64,000 nt of DNA from positions 79,833 through 143,832 of the forward strand of contig JAQBUV010000001.1 of assembly GCA_027623815.1 (NCBI GenBank), in the 5' to 3' direction. The notes beneath the pieces are model-generated. The model saw nothing but the letters and a program-made list of their open reading frames with translations, had not been told where the DNA came from and did not search any database. This DNA is from Casp-Chloro-G3 sp002816715 (GTDB taxonomy: Bacteria; Chloroflexota; Dehalococcoidia; Lucifugimonadales; UBA3495). Shown here in pieces: positions 52,880-62,657 of the stretch (position 1 is its first letter; each line of letters begins with the position of its first letter). The position numbers and the translations under genes were made by a program.

Positions 52880-53389
52880 ATGCTCACTGATCGCTCACGG
52901 TCCTCCCCGATCCTGGCAATTCTGGCATTGTTATTGATGCTCTTGGTTACTGCATGCACCAGGCTGGAACCGGCCACCGACTTTCAGGTTACCCTCTTTG
53001 ATGGGGATGATTTTCAGCTGGCTGACCAGGTGGGTCGGTCTGCCGTAGTCGTCAATTTCTGGTACCCTTCGTGCCCGCCCTGCCGGGAAGAAATGCCCCA
53101 ATTTGAGGCAGCCTGGCAGCAGTATCAAGGCGACGGCGTGCGCTTTCTGGGTCTGTTCGTTCCAATGGGATTTGACTCGGAGCAGGACGCTAGGGATTTC
53201 GTTGATGAGTTTGGTTTGACCTTCGACTTTGCCACTGACACGCAAGCCTTGATCGCCCAGTCTTATCAGATCGAATACTTTCCAACCACCTATTTCATTG
53301 ACGCCAAAGGAAAGGTGTTCAAAATGGAAATTAGCAATCTAGACCTGGAGACTATTAGCAGCATTGTCGCCGATATGGACTTGGGTTAG
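52880..53389 (+). CDS. TlpA-like thioredoxin-fold lipoprotein
   Basis: 169 residues. The signal peptide ends in the lipobox LVTAC, so it should be anchored outside the cytoplasmic membrane. The redox motif is NFWYPSCPPCREEMP (CxxC), followed by the cis-Pro region IEYFPTTYFIDAKG. It resembles ResA/TlpA reductants of cytochrome maturation or peroxiredoxin-like thiol enzymes. It lies 11 bp after the GGT gene and 38 bp before a CopD-like membrane gene. Confidence 0.92.
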   Translation: MLTDRSRSSPILAILALLLMLLVTACTRLEPATDFQVTLFDGDDFQLADQVGRSAVVVNFWYPSCPPCREEMPQFEAAWQQYQGDGVRFLGLFVPMGFDSEQDARDFVDEFGLTFDFATDTQALIAQSYQIEYFPTTYFIDAKGKVFKMEISNLDLETISSIVADMDLG

Positions 53390-53427
53390 ACCGCACGGTT
53401 TTTATGCCAGCATTTGACCGCCAATAA

Positions 53428-53910
53428 ATGGACGTGCTGGACTGGATATTAGTGCTGATCCGCTGGGCGCACGCCCTGGGAGCGGTGGCTTGGGTTGGCG
53501 GCGGCATGTTTTACATATTGGTGCTCCGTCCAGCGTTGCACCGGTCACCGGCGAATGAGCAGACGAACCGCACTGTTGGCGCTGAGTTTAGGGGGCTGGT
53601 AAATACAGCGATAGCGGTGCTGCTGATCACCGGCATTGTCCTATCCGCCAGCCGCCTGACCGCCGACACAGTCAGCATTATTTATGTAGTAGTGCTGGCA
53701 GTGAAGATAGCGTTGGCCCTGTATATGTTCTACATTGTGCGGTTTCTGCGCCAACGGGCCTACCCAGAAGAAGTCTCTGCTGGGGCGGGCTGGTGGCCCA
53801 AGTTCAAAAGCGGCCTGACCGGCACCACCGGCTTGCTGGTAATCGGTGTCGTGGTCATCGGCCTGGCCGATGTGCTGAGCGCCCTTTTTGAAAACGGCCT
53901 GGCTGGGTAG
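53428..53910 (+). CDS. CopD-like / DUF2269-type integral membrane protein
   Basis: 160 residues with four predicted membrane helices. It starts ILVLIRWAHALGAVAWVGGGMFYILVL, the WxHxxGxxxWxGG pattern of CopD-like proteins where His may bind haem or copper. The middle and C-terminal helices contain LVNTAIAVLLITGIVL and LVIGVVVIGLADVLSALF. It may act in copper uptake or membrane redox with the preceding thioredoxin-like lipoprotein. It has no strong ribosome site before the ATG. Confidence 0.82.
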   Translation: MDVLDWILVLIRWAHALGAVAWVGGGMFYILVLRPALHRSPANEQTNRTVGAEFRGLVNTAIAVLLITGIVLSASRLTADTVSIIYVVVLAVKIALALYMFYIVRFLRQRAYPEEVSAGAGWWPKFKSGLTGTTGLLVIGVVVIGLADVLSALFENGLAG

Positions 53911-54008
53911 TTGCGCTCCCCAGTGGGGCACCGAGGCTGACACCGAGGTCTGGCCCTTTAAACGAAACACTATCTGAAGAAGAAAATTTCGGAAACCAGG
54001 GAGTACAC

Positions 54009-54191
54009 TTGAAAAAAGAACTGATGGAGATTCTGGCCTGCCCGGTCTGCAAGGGCGACCTGGAATTGCGGGTAGTGACCGAAGCAAACGACGACGTTGT
54101 AGCAGGGTCATTGCACTGCGCTCAATGTAACGAGACCTATCCCATTGAGGACTCGATACCCAACCTGCTGCCGCCGCAACTGCGTACTTAG
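54009..54191 (+). CDS. Trm112 family protein
   Basis: 60 residues; a zinc-binding partner that activates methyltransferases. It begins MKKELMEILACPVCKGDLEL and has the second Cys pair in LHCAQCNETYPIEDSIPNLLP, the complete family pattern. The start is TTG 54009 with GGGAG upstream; ATG 54024 is possible but would shorten the conserved N-terminus. The methyltransferase partner is not encoded next to it. Confidence 0.93.
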   Translation: MKKELMEILACPVCKGDLELRVVTEANDDVVAGSLHCAQCNETYPIEDSIPNLLPPQLRT

Positions 54192-54206
54192 TAAATATCT
54201 CTAAAC

Positions 54207-54277
54207 TTGGTTCGACCCGCTCGCCACGAGGCTGGCGGGTTCAAAATCCGCTCATCCTGAGCCTGTCGAAGGATAGG
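54207..54277 (+). repeat. Dispersed TTCGACAGGCTCAG-type repeat, copy 3
   Basis: Left part TTGGTTCGACCCGCTCGCCACG, right part CTCATCCTGAGCCTGTCGAAGG. It is related to copies at 43921, 45645 and 57145. It lies between the Trm112 gene and the convergent NHL gene. Confidence 0.7.
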
Positions 54278-54354
54278 TTTCTGAGATCGCCAGAGTTTCG
54301 AGATGGTTTCTAAAATCCGCAGTTGTTCGCCTCTTGGCCCATTATTCAGAATGT

Positions 54355-54387
54355 AAACAGCGGCCACCATCTCGGCGACCGCTGTTT
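54355..54387 (-). terminator. Possible terminator of the NHL-repeat gene
   Basis: AAACAGCGG (54355-54363) and CCGCTGTTT (54379-54387) form a perfect 9-bp stem around a 15-nt loop, 22 bp beyond the NHL gene stop. The T tract is short (GTTTACATT), so termination efficiency is uncertain. Confidence 0.55.
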
Positions 54388-54408
54388 GCATTGACTTCTA
54401 GACTAAGA

Positions 54409-55359
54409 CTAATGGACGCGTTGGTACTTGGAGAAGCTCCGCAGTTCTTTGGGGGGATCCATATGGGAACCCCTGATGGTAAAGGAAACTTCCGACACGT
54501 AGATATCCCCGTGGGAATCAACAGCGATGCCGTGAGGAGCAATGAACTGGCCCGGGCCTTCCCCTTCGTCCTTATCGCCGAAAACGCAAACCCGCTTGCC
54601 ATTCAGGTCGTAAATCGACACCCGATGTCCTAGACCTGGGGCGTCATCCACGCCGCCCATGCCGTTAAGCTCGCCGATGTAAATGTGGTCCTGCCACAAA
54701 ACCATCGAGTCGGGACGGTGGATGTTGCTCCACATGGTGATAAAGCCGCCTTCCGGATCAAAAATCTGCACCCGATGGCATTCCCGGTCAACCACATATA
54801 CCCGATCATCGTTGTCGAAGGCAATGTTGTGTGGCCGGATGAACTGCCCAGCGTCAATACCCGGCTCTCCCCAGGAGAACTTGAACTTGCCCTCTGGAGT
54901 ATAAACGTGGATGCGGGAATTACCGTAGCCGTCGGAGATGTAGATATCTCCATTGACGTGCCGGATCGCCGCCGAGGTCGGCCGGTTGAAGGGTTGCCCA
55001 CTCCAGCGGGGAGATGGGTGGTTTCGCTCACCAATTTCCATCACCTTTTCGCCATCAGTCGTGAACTTCTGAATGGTGTGGATGCCATCGTCGGCGGCCA
55101 ACAGAGTATCGTCGCTGGGGCTGTAGTAGAGCCCGTGGGTGCGGTTTTTGCTGAACTGTCCCTCGCCAAAGGAACGGATGAATTGCCCGTCCTTGTCGAA
55201 CACCATGATGGGATGTTCACCGCGAGTTAATATGAACACCCGGTCCGCACCATCAACTGCCACGCCGGGACATTCCAGCAGCTTCATGCCATCGGGCAGA
55301 TGCATCCAGTCCTCGACGAAACGATACTGAAAATTGCCCTCACCATAAACGTCAGCCAT
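54409..55359 (-). CDS. NHL-repeat six-bladed beta-propeller protein
   Basis: 316 residues with repeated NHL strands, for example CPGVAVDGADRVFILTRG, RPTSAAIRHVNGDIYISDGYGNSRIHVY, RPHNIAFDNDDRVYVVDRECHRVQIF and APHGIAVDSHGDIYVSEVS. The pattern resembles peptidyl-alpha-hydroxyglycine amidating lyase propellers. Several His and Asp occupy metal-site-like positions, so a lyase or lactonase-type role is possible but unproven. No signal peptide. The ATG at 55359 has GAGG upstream. Confidence 0.88.
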   Translation of the reverse strand: MADVYGEGNFQYRFVEDWMHLPDGMKLLECPGVAVDGADRVFILTRGEHPIMVFDKDGQFIRSFGEGQFSKNRTHGLYYSPSDDTLLAADDGIHTIQKFTTDGEKVMEIGERNHPSPRWSGQPFNRPTSAAIRHVNGDIYISDGYGNSRIHVYTPEGKFKFSWGEPGIDAGQFIRPHNIAFDNDDRVYVVDRECHRVQIFDPEGGFITMWSNIHRPDSMVLWQDHIYIGELNGMGGVDDAPGLGHRVSIYDLNGKRVCVFGDKDEGEGPGQFIAPHGIAVDSHGDIYVSEVSFTIRGSHMDPPKELRSFSKYQRVH

Positions 55360-55492
55360 ACTGATTACCTCACTTGCATAGATACCGGCGGAGCATGCAA
55401 CGGTGCGCTTTCACCTGCTCCGCCTGACTGAGGGTATCCTACGGTTTGCCAGCTACGGTGTCAAGCTGAGTTCATGAGTTGGGAGTGGTTTT

Positions 55493-57088
55493 CTAACTCA
55501 GGATTGCGCTGCCCTCACCCTTGAGGTAGTCGGCGGTGCGCAGAGCTAAAGCCTCGATGGTAGTGGTGGGGTTGATGCAGGCCCCGGTGGTGAAAATGCT
55601 GCCGTCAATCACGAACAGATTGGGCACATCGTGGGCGCGGCCCCAGCGGTCGACTACCGAGTTGTTGGGGTCGTCTCCCATTCGGGCGGTGCCCAGCAAG
55701 TGCCAGCCGGCGTTGCGGCGCAGCCTGGAGGCGAGCACTTTCTTGGCCCCGGCCGCCTCCAGCGCTTCTGTGCCGCGTGCCACCGCGTGATCCAGCATCT
55801 TGTTGGTGTTATCGCTGACGGTGTACTGCATCTTGGCTGCCGGGATACCATGCGAGTCGGTGAGCACCGGGTCAAGAGTCACCTGATTGTGCTCTTCGGG
55901 CAAGTCCTCAGTCATCAGGGTAATCGCCATCATATGACCGAAGCGTTCCGAGAAGTCTTTGTGGTGGTCGTCGCCCCAGGGCACCGGCTGGCCCAACAGA
56001 CCGCCCAGAGCAGTGGCCAGCGGCGGCAGTTCATTGCCCAGTACCTGCATGTCGTAGCCACGGACAAAGTCGCGGCTGGTGTCCGTCTCGTAAAACTCCT
56101 GGCTGAGCATGGCACTGCCGCGCGGCCCGCCCTTTTGCTCAAACCATTCGTCGAATATACCCAGCACAATTCCGCAGGGGTGGTGCATCAGGTTTTTACC
56201 CACCAATCCGCTGCTGTTGGCCAGACCGTCGGGGAAAAGGTTGGATTTGGAATTGAGCAGCACACGCGTGGTGCCGACGCCGTTGCAGGCCATGACCACA
56301 ACCTTGGCTCTCTGAATCTGTAGAGTTCCCTGGGCGTCGTAGTACAGCGCGCCCTCAGCCCGCCCCGATTTGTCGACCAGGATTTCTCTCACCCTGGCGT
56401 GGGTCTTGAGTTGGGCGCCTTTCATTAAGGCTTTGGGCCAATAGATGATGTCGGAACTACTGAAGGAACGTAGATAGCCGCCGTAGTCTGGGTCGCGACC
56501 ATCATGCTTGACTGAGGAAGCCGCGTTATCCGCCGCCCACCAGTGCCAGCCCAACTTGTTAAACCCCCGGGCCATCGCCTCGCCGCCGGGTCCAATAGCC
56601 AGCGGAGGGCAGGGACGCTCCGGCTTGGGAGGGTAGGCCGGGTCGCCGCGCAGCCCGGAGACACCCTTCATCCGGTCGTTGAGGTCGTAGTATGGCTCCA
56701 ACTCCTGATAGGTCATGGGCCAGTCGTCGGCCACACCATCCAGGGTCTTCACGCGGAAATCCGAGGGGTGGAACCGGGGGAAGTGGGAACCCCAATGGAT
56801 TAGACTGCCGCCGACGGCGTTGTACATCAGCGGCGAAATGGGAGTCTCGTCCTCGTTGACCGGATAGTCCTCGGCCAAGCGACGAAAGTTTGGGTTGGGA
56901 TTAAAATCGGTCTGCCAGTGCAGTTGGCTATCAGGTTGGTCGGTGGGGAAGGCGTTCAGCGGCACCCATCCACCCTGCTCCAGACACACCACCTTGACGC
57001 CCGCTTCAGCCAGGCTCCAGACGAAGGCCCCACCGGAAGCTCCAGCCCCAATCACCAAGACATCAGCTATATTTTCTTGCTTGGCCAT
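55493..57088 (-). CDS. GMC family oxidoreductase
   Basis: 531 residues. The N-terminal FAD motif is DVLVIGAGASGGAFVWSLAEAGVKVV. SLIHWGSHFPRFHPSDF and the C-terminal GWHLLGTARMGDDPNNSV and NPTTTIEALALRTADYL are the GMC signatures, with the active-site His. It has no signal peptide. It oxidises an alcohol, sugar or polyol with FAD; gluconate/choline-dehydrogenase-like members are closest. GGAG precedes the ATG at 57088. It is separated from the thiolase gene by 123 bp with a dispersed repeat. Confidence 0.93.
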   Translation of the reverse strand: MAKQENIADVLVIGAGASGGAFVWSLAEAGVKVVCLEQGGWVPLNAFPTDQPDSQLHWQTDFNPNPNFRRLAEDYPVNEDETPISPLMYNAVGGSLIHWGSHFPRFHPSDFRVKTLDGVADDWPMTYQELEPYYDLNDRMKGVSGLRGDPAYPPKPERPCPPLAIGPGGEAMARGFNKLGWHWWAADNAASSVKHDGRDPDYGGYLRSFSSSDIIYWPKALMKGAQLKTHARVREILVDKSGRAEGALYYDAQGTLQIQRAKVVVMACNGVGTTRVLLNSKSNLFPDGLANSSGLVGKNLMHHPCGIVLGIFDEWFEQKGGPRGSAMLSQEFYETDTSRDFVRGYDMQVLGNELPPLATALGGLLGQPVPWGDDHHKDFSERFGHMMAITLMTEDLPEEHNQVTLDPVLTDSHGIPAAKMQYTVSDNTNKMLDHAVARGTEALEAAGAKKVLASRLRRNAGWHLLGTARMGDDPNNSVVDRWGRAHDVPNLFVIDGSIFTTGACINPTTTIEALALRTADYLKGEGSAILS

Positions 57089-57144
57089 TATTCACTCCGA
57101 TTTCTAGGCATATAACAAATCCGCCAAGCCAACGGACCGGCTCA

Positions 57145-57172
57145 TGGTTCGACAAGCTCAGCACGAGCGGAA
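57145..57172 (+). repeat. Dispersed TTCGACAGGCTCAG-type repeat, copy 4 (short)
   Basis: GGTTCGACAAGCTCAGCACG followed by AGCGG matches the left arm of the other copies; the right arm is absent. It lies between the GMC and thiolase genes. Confidence 0.6.
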
Positions 57173-57211
57173 CAGATACTCAATTCTGAACCGATGAAAG
57201 AAGGCGGCCCG

Positions 57212-58408
57212 TTATCGCCGCTCAAACAAAGCGGCCACGCCCTGTCCGCCGCCGACGCACATGGTCTCCAGTCCGAACTGAACGTCTCGGCGTTCCATTT
57301 CGTGCAGCAGCGTGGCCAGGATGCGAGCGCCAGTGGCCGCTATCGGATGCCCCAGAGATATGCCAGAGCCGTTGACGTTCAGCCTTTCTTCATCTGATAG
57401 CTTCCACTCCCGCAACACTGATAGTACCTGGGCGGCGAAGGCCTCGTTAAGCTCGATCAAGTCCATGTCGTTCAGGGACATGCCGACTTTGTTCATCAGC
57501 TTGATGGCCGCTGGCACCGGCCCGATGCCCATGTAGGCCGGATGGCAGCCGGTAACCGCCCATCCCTTGAGGAAGCCCATCGGCTTCAGGCCCAACTCCT
57601 CAAGTTTGTCCTCGGCCACCACCAGGCACACCGAGGCCGCATCGTTCTGGCTGCTGGCGTTGCCAGCGGTGACCGATCCATCCTTCATTACTGGCCGCAA
57701 CCGCCCCAATACATCCATAGATGTGTCGGAGCGGGGGCCTTCGTCCTTGTTGAAGGGAATTGGGTCACCCCGACGTTGGGAGATGGGCACGTCAACTATT
57801 TCGGCATCAAACTTGCCCGCCGCAATTGCGGCCACCGCCCGCTGGTGACTGCGCAGGGAGTACTCGTCCTGCTCTTCGCGGGAAATTTCATACTGCTTGG
57901 CCAGGTTTTCGGCGGTCTCCACCATGCCGGAAATGCAGCCAAATCGCTCTTCGGGGGAGATGGTCTCCCGGGCACGGGCCAATCGATCGTGCATTGTCAC
58001 CGAGCCGAAGCGTGCACCCCAGCGAGACTCATTTACATAAAACTCGGCGTTGCTCATGCTCTCGACGCCACCGGCAATTACCACGTCGGCGTTGTCAGTC
58101 TGGATCAGCATGGAAGCGTTGAGGATTGCTTGCAGTCCCGATGAACAGCGACGGTCTAGTTGATAGCCCGGCACTTCAATGGGCAGATCGGCCTTCAACG
58201 CCGCCAGCCTACCAATGGCGGGATTCTCGCCGCTGGGGTAGCCGTGGCCAAGAATCACGTCGTCCACCTTTTCAGGGGGCAATCCAGTACGCTTCAGAAC
58301 TTCTTTGATAACAGTGGCTGCCAGATCAGCGGCTGAAACACTTTTCAAGCTGCCGCCGAAACCGCCGACAGCGGTGCGCACCGGCGAAACAATTGCTACT
58401 CCTCGCAT
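57212..58408 (-). CDS. Thiolase family protein (acetyl-CoA C-acyltransferase)
   Basis: 398 residues with all catalytic parts: the nucleophile Cys88 in RRCSSGLQAI, GHPIAATGARI (His) and the second Cys in MCVGGGQGVAAL. Degradative (beta-oxidation) and biosynthetic (acetoacetyl-CoA) thiolases share these motifs; the sequence does not discriminate. The ATG at 58408 has AAGGAG upstream. It may connect functionally with the CoA-transferases and the enoyl-CoA hydratase elsewhere in the window. Confidence 0.94.
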   Translation of the reverse strand: MRGVAIVSPVRTAVGGFGGSLKSVSAADLAATVIKEVLKRTGLPPEKVDDVILGHGYPSGENPAIGRLAALKADLPIEVPGYQLDRRCSSGLQAILNASMLIQTDNADVVIAGGVESMSNAEFYVNESRWGARFGSVTMHDRLARARETISPEERFGCISGMVETAENLAKQYEISREEQDEYSLRSHQRAVAAIAAGKFDAEIVDVPISQRRGDPIPFNKDEGPRSDTSMDVLGRLRPVMKDGSVTAGNASSQNDAASVCLVVAEDKLEELGLKPMGFLKGWAVTGCHPAYMGIGPVPAAIKLMNKVGMSLNDMDLIELNEAFAAQVLSVLREWKLSDEERLNVNGSGISLGHPIAATGARILATLLHEMERRDVQFGLETMCVGGGQGVAALFERR

Positions 58409-58584
58409 CAGTAACTCCTTAACTGGGTCAGGGATTTTGGTCTACTACCTATGGGTAGAGGCCAACGTATTACATGGGCATTAATATACCCTTTTTGCTC
58501 AGGTGATGTCGAATTGGGGATGGAACAGCCGCGCTGTCAGAGTGCGCTGGTATATCGAATTATTTCCTGTAGAGATCAACTTGC

Positions 58585-60543
58585 TCACAAATTTTCGATG
58601 GGTATCCCTTCCATATGGTCGGCTGGCTCAAACCCAAACACTTTGGAGTAGAAATAGAACTCAGCTTCCAGGGCGCGCTTGATATTCTCCGATAGCCGAA
58701 AACCGTGCTGCTCTCCCTCAAAGGCGATATAGGCGGTGGGTATCCCCTTTTGCCGGACCGCCTCAAACATCATCTCGGCCTGGTTGGGCGGCACAATTTT
58801 GTCCTCCAATCCCTGCAACAAGATCAGTGGGCAGGAAAGCTGCTGAGTAAAGTTGATCGGTGAACGCGCCTGGTACAAGTCTTGCATCTCAGGATAAGGG
58901 CCGATCAACGCGTCCAAGTAGCGCGACTCAAACTTGTGGGTATCCCTGGCCAGAGATTCCAGGTCGCTGACCCCATAATAGCTGGCCCCGGCCTGAAACA
59001 CATCCCGAAAGGTCAGTACCGCCAGGGTGGTGTAACCGCCCGCGCTGCCGCCATCGATGGCCAGCCTATGTTCGTCGGCCAGTCCCCGCTGCACCAGATA
59101 CCGGGCGGCGTTGACGCAGTCGTCAACGTCGGTGATGCCCCACAGTCCGTTGAGCCGCTGCCGGTATTCTCGACCGTATCCAGTGCTGCCGCCGTAGTTC
59201 ACATCAAGCACCGCGAAGCCGCGACTGGTCCAGTATTGAATCGGCAAGTTCAGAGCCGCTGACGCTGCGGCGGTTGGCCCTCCATGAGTTTTGACCAGCA
59301 ACGGAGGCTTTTCATCCGGCGGCGCCGAGAAATCGCCGTTACCTGGCGGGTAATAATAGGCGTGAGCAGTACGCCCGCCCTCAGTGGGAAACTCGACAGT
59401 CTGGGGGTAGGACAGATAGCTGGCGTCCACCTTGGCCGAGTCAGCCAGTCTCAGGGTCTCCAGGTGTCCAGAGTTCAAATCCAGACGCAACAATGACATT
59501 GGCTTGGTTGGAGACCCGGCCTCGAACACCACCTTACCAGCAGAGACTTTGAGGTCGCCTCTCCCCATTTCCGAGTAAGGAATATCTATTGGCTCAAGCC
59601 GCTTCGATGCTATATCTAAGCTGGCGATGCGCCAAGAGCCGCGCTGATTGTAGGCGCAGATGATTCTTTCCGCCGAATCAAAGCCGTAACAGCACGCGGC
59701 AAACACCCACTGGGGCTTGCCAAACTCCGCCTCCACTGGAAGCAAAGGCCCAGGCAGCAAGGGCTGGACTTCGTGGCCATCCCAACGGTACAGATTCCAC
59801 CAGCCGGTACGGTCAGAAACAAAGCAGAGCTGTCCGTCGGGTGACCACTCCGGCTGAAAAATTGACTCGGAGATTCCTCCGGCGACTGGGACGGCCTCGC
59901 CCAATGTGCCGTCATTGGCCACTGACGCGACCCACAACTCAGTGCCGTCCCAGGGCATATTGGGGTGATTCCAGGTCATCCAGGCAAGCTGGGAGCCATC
60001 TGGACTTAGACGGGGGGATGAGTAGAAATCGTTGCCGGAGACCAGTATCTGCGGCGGTGACTGGCCGTTGACGTCCAGACTTGTGATCGTGTTAATAGCC
60101 TCTTGACCAACGGCTGTATGGTCTTCTTGCACGCAGATGATGCGATTTCTGAGACGATCAACGCAGTAATCGGCGTATCTGATGTCTGATTCCGCGGTGA
60201 TGGCGCGAGGCGGATGTCCCGGTTCCTGCCGGTAGACCCGCTGGTCAGCATAGTTGGAGAAGTAGACCACGCCGCCGGATACGGTAAACGCGCCGCCGCC
60301 ATACTCGTGGACACGGGTGCGGACGCTGAAGGGGGGAGGTGTGATGTCAGCAATTTGCCCATCTTGCCCAAGGCGTACGACAACGTTACGACCAGCTTCG
60401 GCGGGCCTCATTTCCACCCAGTAAACGTCCGACCCGTCCAAAACTATCTGACCCAGTCCCACGCTTTCAGCAACAATGAGGTCGGTGGATATAGGGGATT
60501 TCCAAGAGCCGTAGGGTTTGATTTGGGAGGAATGGTCACTCAT
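58585..60543 (-). CDS. S9 family peptidase (prolyl oligopeptidase / acylaminoacyl-peptidase type)
   Basis: 652 residues. The N-terminal two-thirds are WD40-like propeller repeats (for example SPRLSPDGSQLAWMTWN and FQPEWSPDGQLCFVSDRTGWWNLY). The C-terminal hydrolase domain has nucleophile Ser in DGGSAGGYTT, Asp in QGLEDKIVPP and His in GEQHGFR. No signal peptide is seen, so a cytoplasmic peptidase is likely. It acts on short peptides in the family. The ATG at 60543 lacks a strong ribosome site. Confidence 0.93.
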   Translation of the reverse strand: MSDHSSQIKPYGSWKSPISTDLIVAESVGLGQIVLDGSDVYWVEMRPAEAGRNVVVRLGQDGQIADITPPPFSVRTRVHEYGGGAFTVSGGVVYFSNYADQRVYRQEPGHPPRAITAESDIRYADYCVDRLRNRIICVQEDHTAVGQEAINTITSLDVNGQSPPQILVSGNDFYSSPRLSPDGSQLAWMTWNHPNMPWDGTELWVASVANDGTLGEAVPVAGGISESIFQPEWSPDGQLCFVSDRTGWWNLYRWDGHEVQPLLPGPLLPVEAEFGKPQWVFAACCYGFDSAERIICAYNQRGSWRIASLDIASKRLEPIDIPYSEMGRGDLKVSAGKVVFEAGSPTKPMSLLRLDLNSGHLETLRLADSAKVDASYLSYPQTVEFPTEGGRTAHAYYYPPGNGDFSAPPDEKPPLLVKTHGGPTAAASAALNLPIQYWTSRGFAVLDVNYGGSTGYGREYRQRLNGLWGITDVDDCVNAARYLVQRGLADEHRLAIDGGSAGGYTTLAVLTFRDVFQAGASYYGVSDLESLARDTHKFESRYLDALIGPYPEMQDLYQARSPINFTQQLSCPLILLQGLEDKIVPPNQAEMMFEAVRQKGIPTAYIAFEGEQHGFRLSENIKRALEAEFYFYSKVFGFEPADHMEGIPIENL

Positions 60544-60695
60544 ATCACGAGCCTAGAATTCAAAGTTGCAGCATGTGACAAAACACATTGACTGATTTAA
60601 CCATGCTCATGATACGACAACTGTAGCCCAATTGGAGATACTTGAAGAATAGTTTAAAATTGGTGACGGGTCTCAATTTCCCCCTAACCGTTCAG

Positions 60696-62645
60696 CTAAA
60701 CGTTCAGGGATACTGACTCAGGAGATATCTTTGCCTCCTCTTTGGCTCTGGACCCACATTGAAACACCAGGTCACGGAACTCGGCGATATTGAACGGTTT
60801 GCTCAGCGAGAGGTTTCCGGTGCCACTGATGAATTTGCTAGTTTCCTGGCTGGCAATATCCCCAGTAACGAAAATTACCTTGCTGGCTTGCTCTGGGTTT
60901 GACCCCTCTATGAGCCAATATAGTTCTTCTCCGCCCATCCCCGGCATTTTCAGGTCTAGAATGATGCAGTCGTAGAAATCACTTTGGAGTTTGTGCCACG
61001 CCTCGTTTCCGTTTTCAGCCAGGTCAACTGTACACGACTCTAAAGATAGGAGTGAAGCGACCAATTTTCTGATGTTGGCCTCATCATCCACCACCAAAAC
61101 GTGCATGGGTTTATCGGGCGCAGGCGTTGGTTGTTTCTCTGGCTCCTCTATTTCCAACACACCGGAAGGGCTTAGAATTGGAATTTCAATATGGAACGTG
61201 GTGCCTATACCCAAGTCACTCTCAACCCATATATCTCCGCCGTGTAGCTTGATTATCCCGTAGGATATGCTCAGCCCTAAGCCAGTCCCCTTTCCTACTT
61301 CTTTGGTGGTGAAAAAGGGATCGAAAATCTCATGCCGCCGCTCCGGAGGGATACCAGGCCCATTGTCAGATATGCTGATCCTAATGTTGCCTTCCGATAC
61401 GCTGGCGCCAACGACCAATGCCCCCCCATTGTTGGCCTCAATCATGGCCTGCTCGGCATTAGTTACTATGTTGAGTATTACCTCAATCAATTGATTATCG
61501 TCCGCCATTGTGTAAGGAAGGTCTTGATCCCATTGGCTGGTTAAAGCAATGTTGTTGATCCTGAAATCAGGGGCTTTCAACTCCAACGCCCGTTCCAAGA
61601 CAGTTGTCACGCTCACGTATTGCTTTTCCGGCTCATGCTTCCGGGCAAATGACAATAGATTCTTGACGATTTTGGCCGCCCTCTCGGCCTCCAAAAATAT
61701 TCCCTGGAGCCGAGATTCGACGGCTTCAGGTTGCCCCTGGTTCATCAAGATTTGGGAGAAACCCATCACGACAGTGAGGGGATTGTTGATTTCATGGGCC
61801 ACACCAGCGGCCAACTTGCCAACCGACACCAATTTGCTGGTCTCCCTGATATGTTCCTCGGTTGCCTTGCGTTCGGTAACGTCTCTGGCGATGCCGAGTA
61901 TTACTTTCTTACCGTGGTATTCCACCAGGGTAGTGTTCAGGTCAACGCAAATTTCATCGCCGTTTGGCCGTTCAAAGTACAAATCGTTGATGCTGGCTTG
62001 GCCTTGTTCCAGCGTTCTACAGAGCAGTTCTGGGGCATTGGACTGCATTGATTCAGAGCAAAAAAGCATAGGCAGGGTCATATTGAGCAGCGACTCTCTG
62101 GAACGGCCACTGATCTCTTCCATTTTGAGGTTGACGTCGATGAACCCTCCGGTGGACGGTTCCATAGTAAAAATGCCGGCATTGGCTTTCTCCACCAGGG
62201 TTCGGTACTTGATTTCAGACTGCTGCACCTGCTCCAAAAGGTTGCGGTTTTCGGTTAAAAGGCTCTTTTGGCGGAGGGCATTGTTGATGCTGGTAGTAAG
62301 AGCATCAATGTCCAGAGGTTTGATGTGGTAGGCAAAAGCTCCTTGATTAACTGCTTCAATAGCGGTTTCAGTGGTAGCGTTGCCGGTTATAACGATGAAA
62401 GCCGCGTCTGAGCTAACTTGTTTCAGGTGGGATAGTATTGCCAGGCCGCTCATGTCGGTTAGTTTCAAGTCAGATATCACCAGGTCGACCGGAGATTCCC
62501 CCATCTCGGTCGACAGATATCGAATCGCTTCATCCCCATTCTGACAACCGACTACTTGATATCCTTCGTCCTCCAGAATCGCGGACAAGGTGAGTAGCAT
62601 GCCCTTTTCATCGTCAGTAATAAGTATTTTTGCCGGGTAGGACAT
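60696..62645 (-). CDS. Hybrid sensor histidine kinase (REC-PAS-HisKA-HATPase-REC)
   Basis: 649 residues in the order receiver (about 5-120, LVISDLKLTDMSG), PAS (about 138-255), dimerisation/phospho-His (VAHEINNPLTVV, His284), ATPase (N-box IVTNAEQAM, DNGPGIPPE, GTGLGLSI), and a second receiver (about 522-640, CIILDLKMPGMGG). No membrane helices, so it senses a cytoplasmic signal. It is the last gene of a minus-strand phosphorelay, 12 bp after a double-receiver protein. GGGAG precedes the ATG at 62645. Confidence 0.94.
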   Translation of the reverse strand: MSYPAKILITDDEKGMLLTLSAILEDEGYQVVGCQNGDEAIRYLSTEMGESPVDLVISDLKLTDMSGLAILSHLKQVSSDAAFIVITGNATTETAIEAVNQGAFAYHIKPLDIDALTTSINNALRQKSLLTENRNLLEQVQQSEIKYRTLVEKANAGIFTMEPSTGGFIDVNLKMEEISGRSRESLLNMTLPMLFCSESMQSNAPELLCRTLEQGQASINDLYFERPNGDEICVDLNTTLVEYHGKKVILGIARDVTERKATEEHIRETSKLVSVGKLAAGVAHEINNPLTVVMGFSQILMNQGQPEAVESRLQGIFLEAERAAKIVKNLLSFARKHEPEKQYVSVTTVLERALELKAPDFRINNIALTSQWDQDLPYTMADDNQLIEVILNIVTNAEQAMIEANNGGALVVGASVSEGNIRISISDNGPGIPPERRHEIFDPFFTTKEVGKGTGLGLSISYGIIKLHGGDIWVESDLGIGTTFHIEIPILSPSGVLEIEEPEKQPTPAPDKPMHVLVVDDEANIRKLVASLLSLESCTVDLAENGNEAWHKLQSDFYDCIILDLKMPGMGGEELYWLIEGSNPEQASKVIFVTGDIASQETSKFISGTGNLSLSKPFNIAEFRDLVFQCGSRAKEEAKISPESVSLNV

Positions 62646-62657
62646 CGTTGCTCCCTA

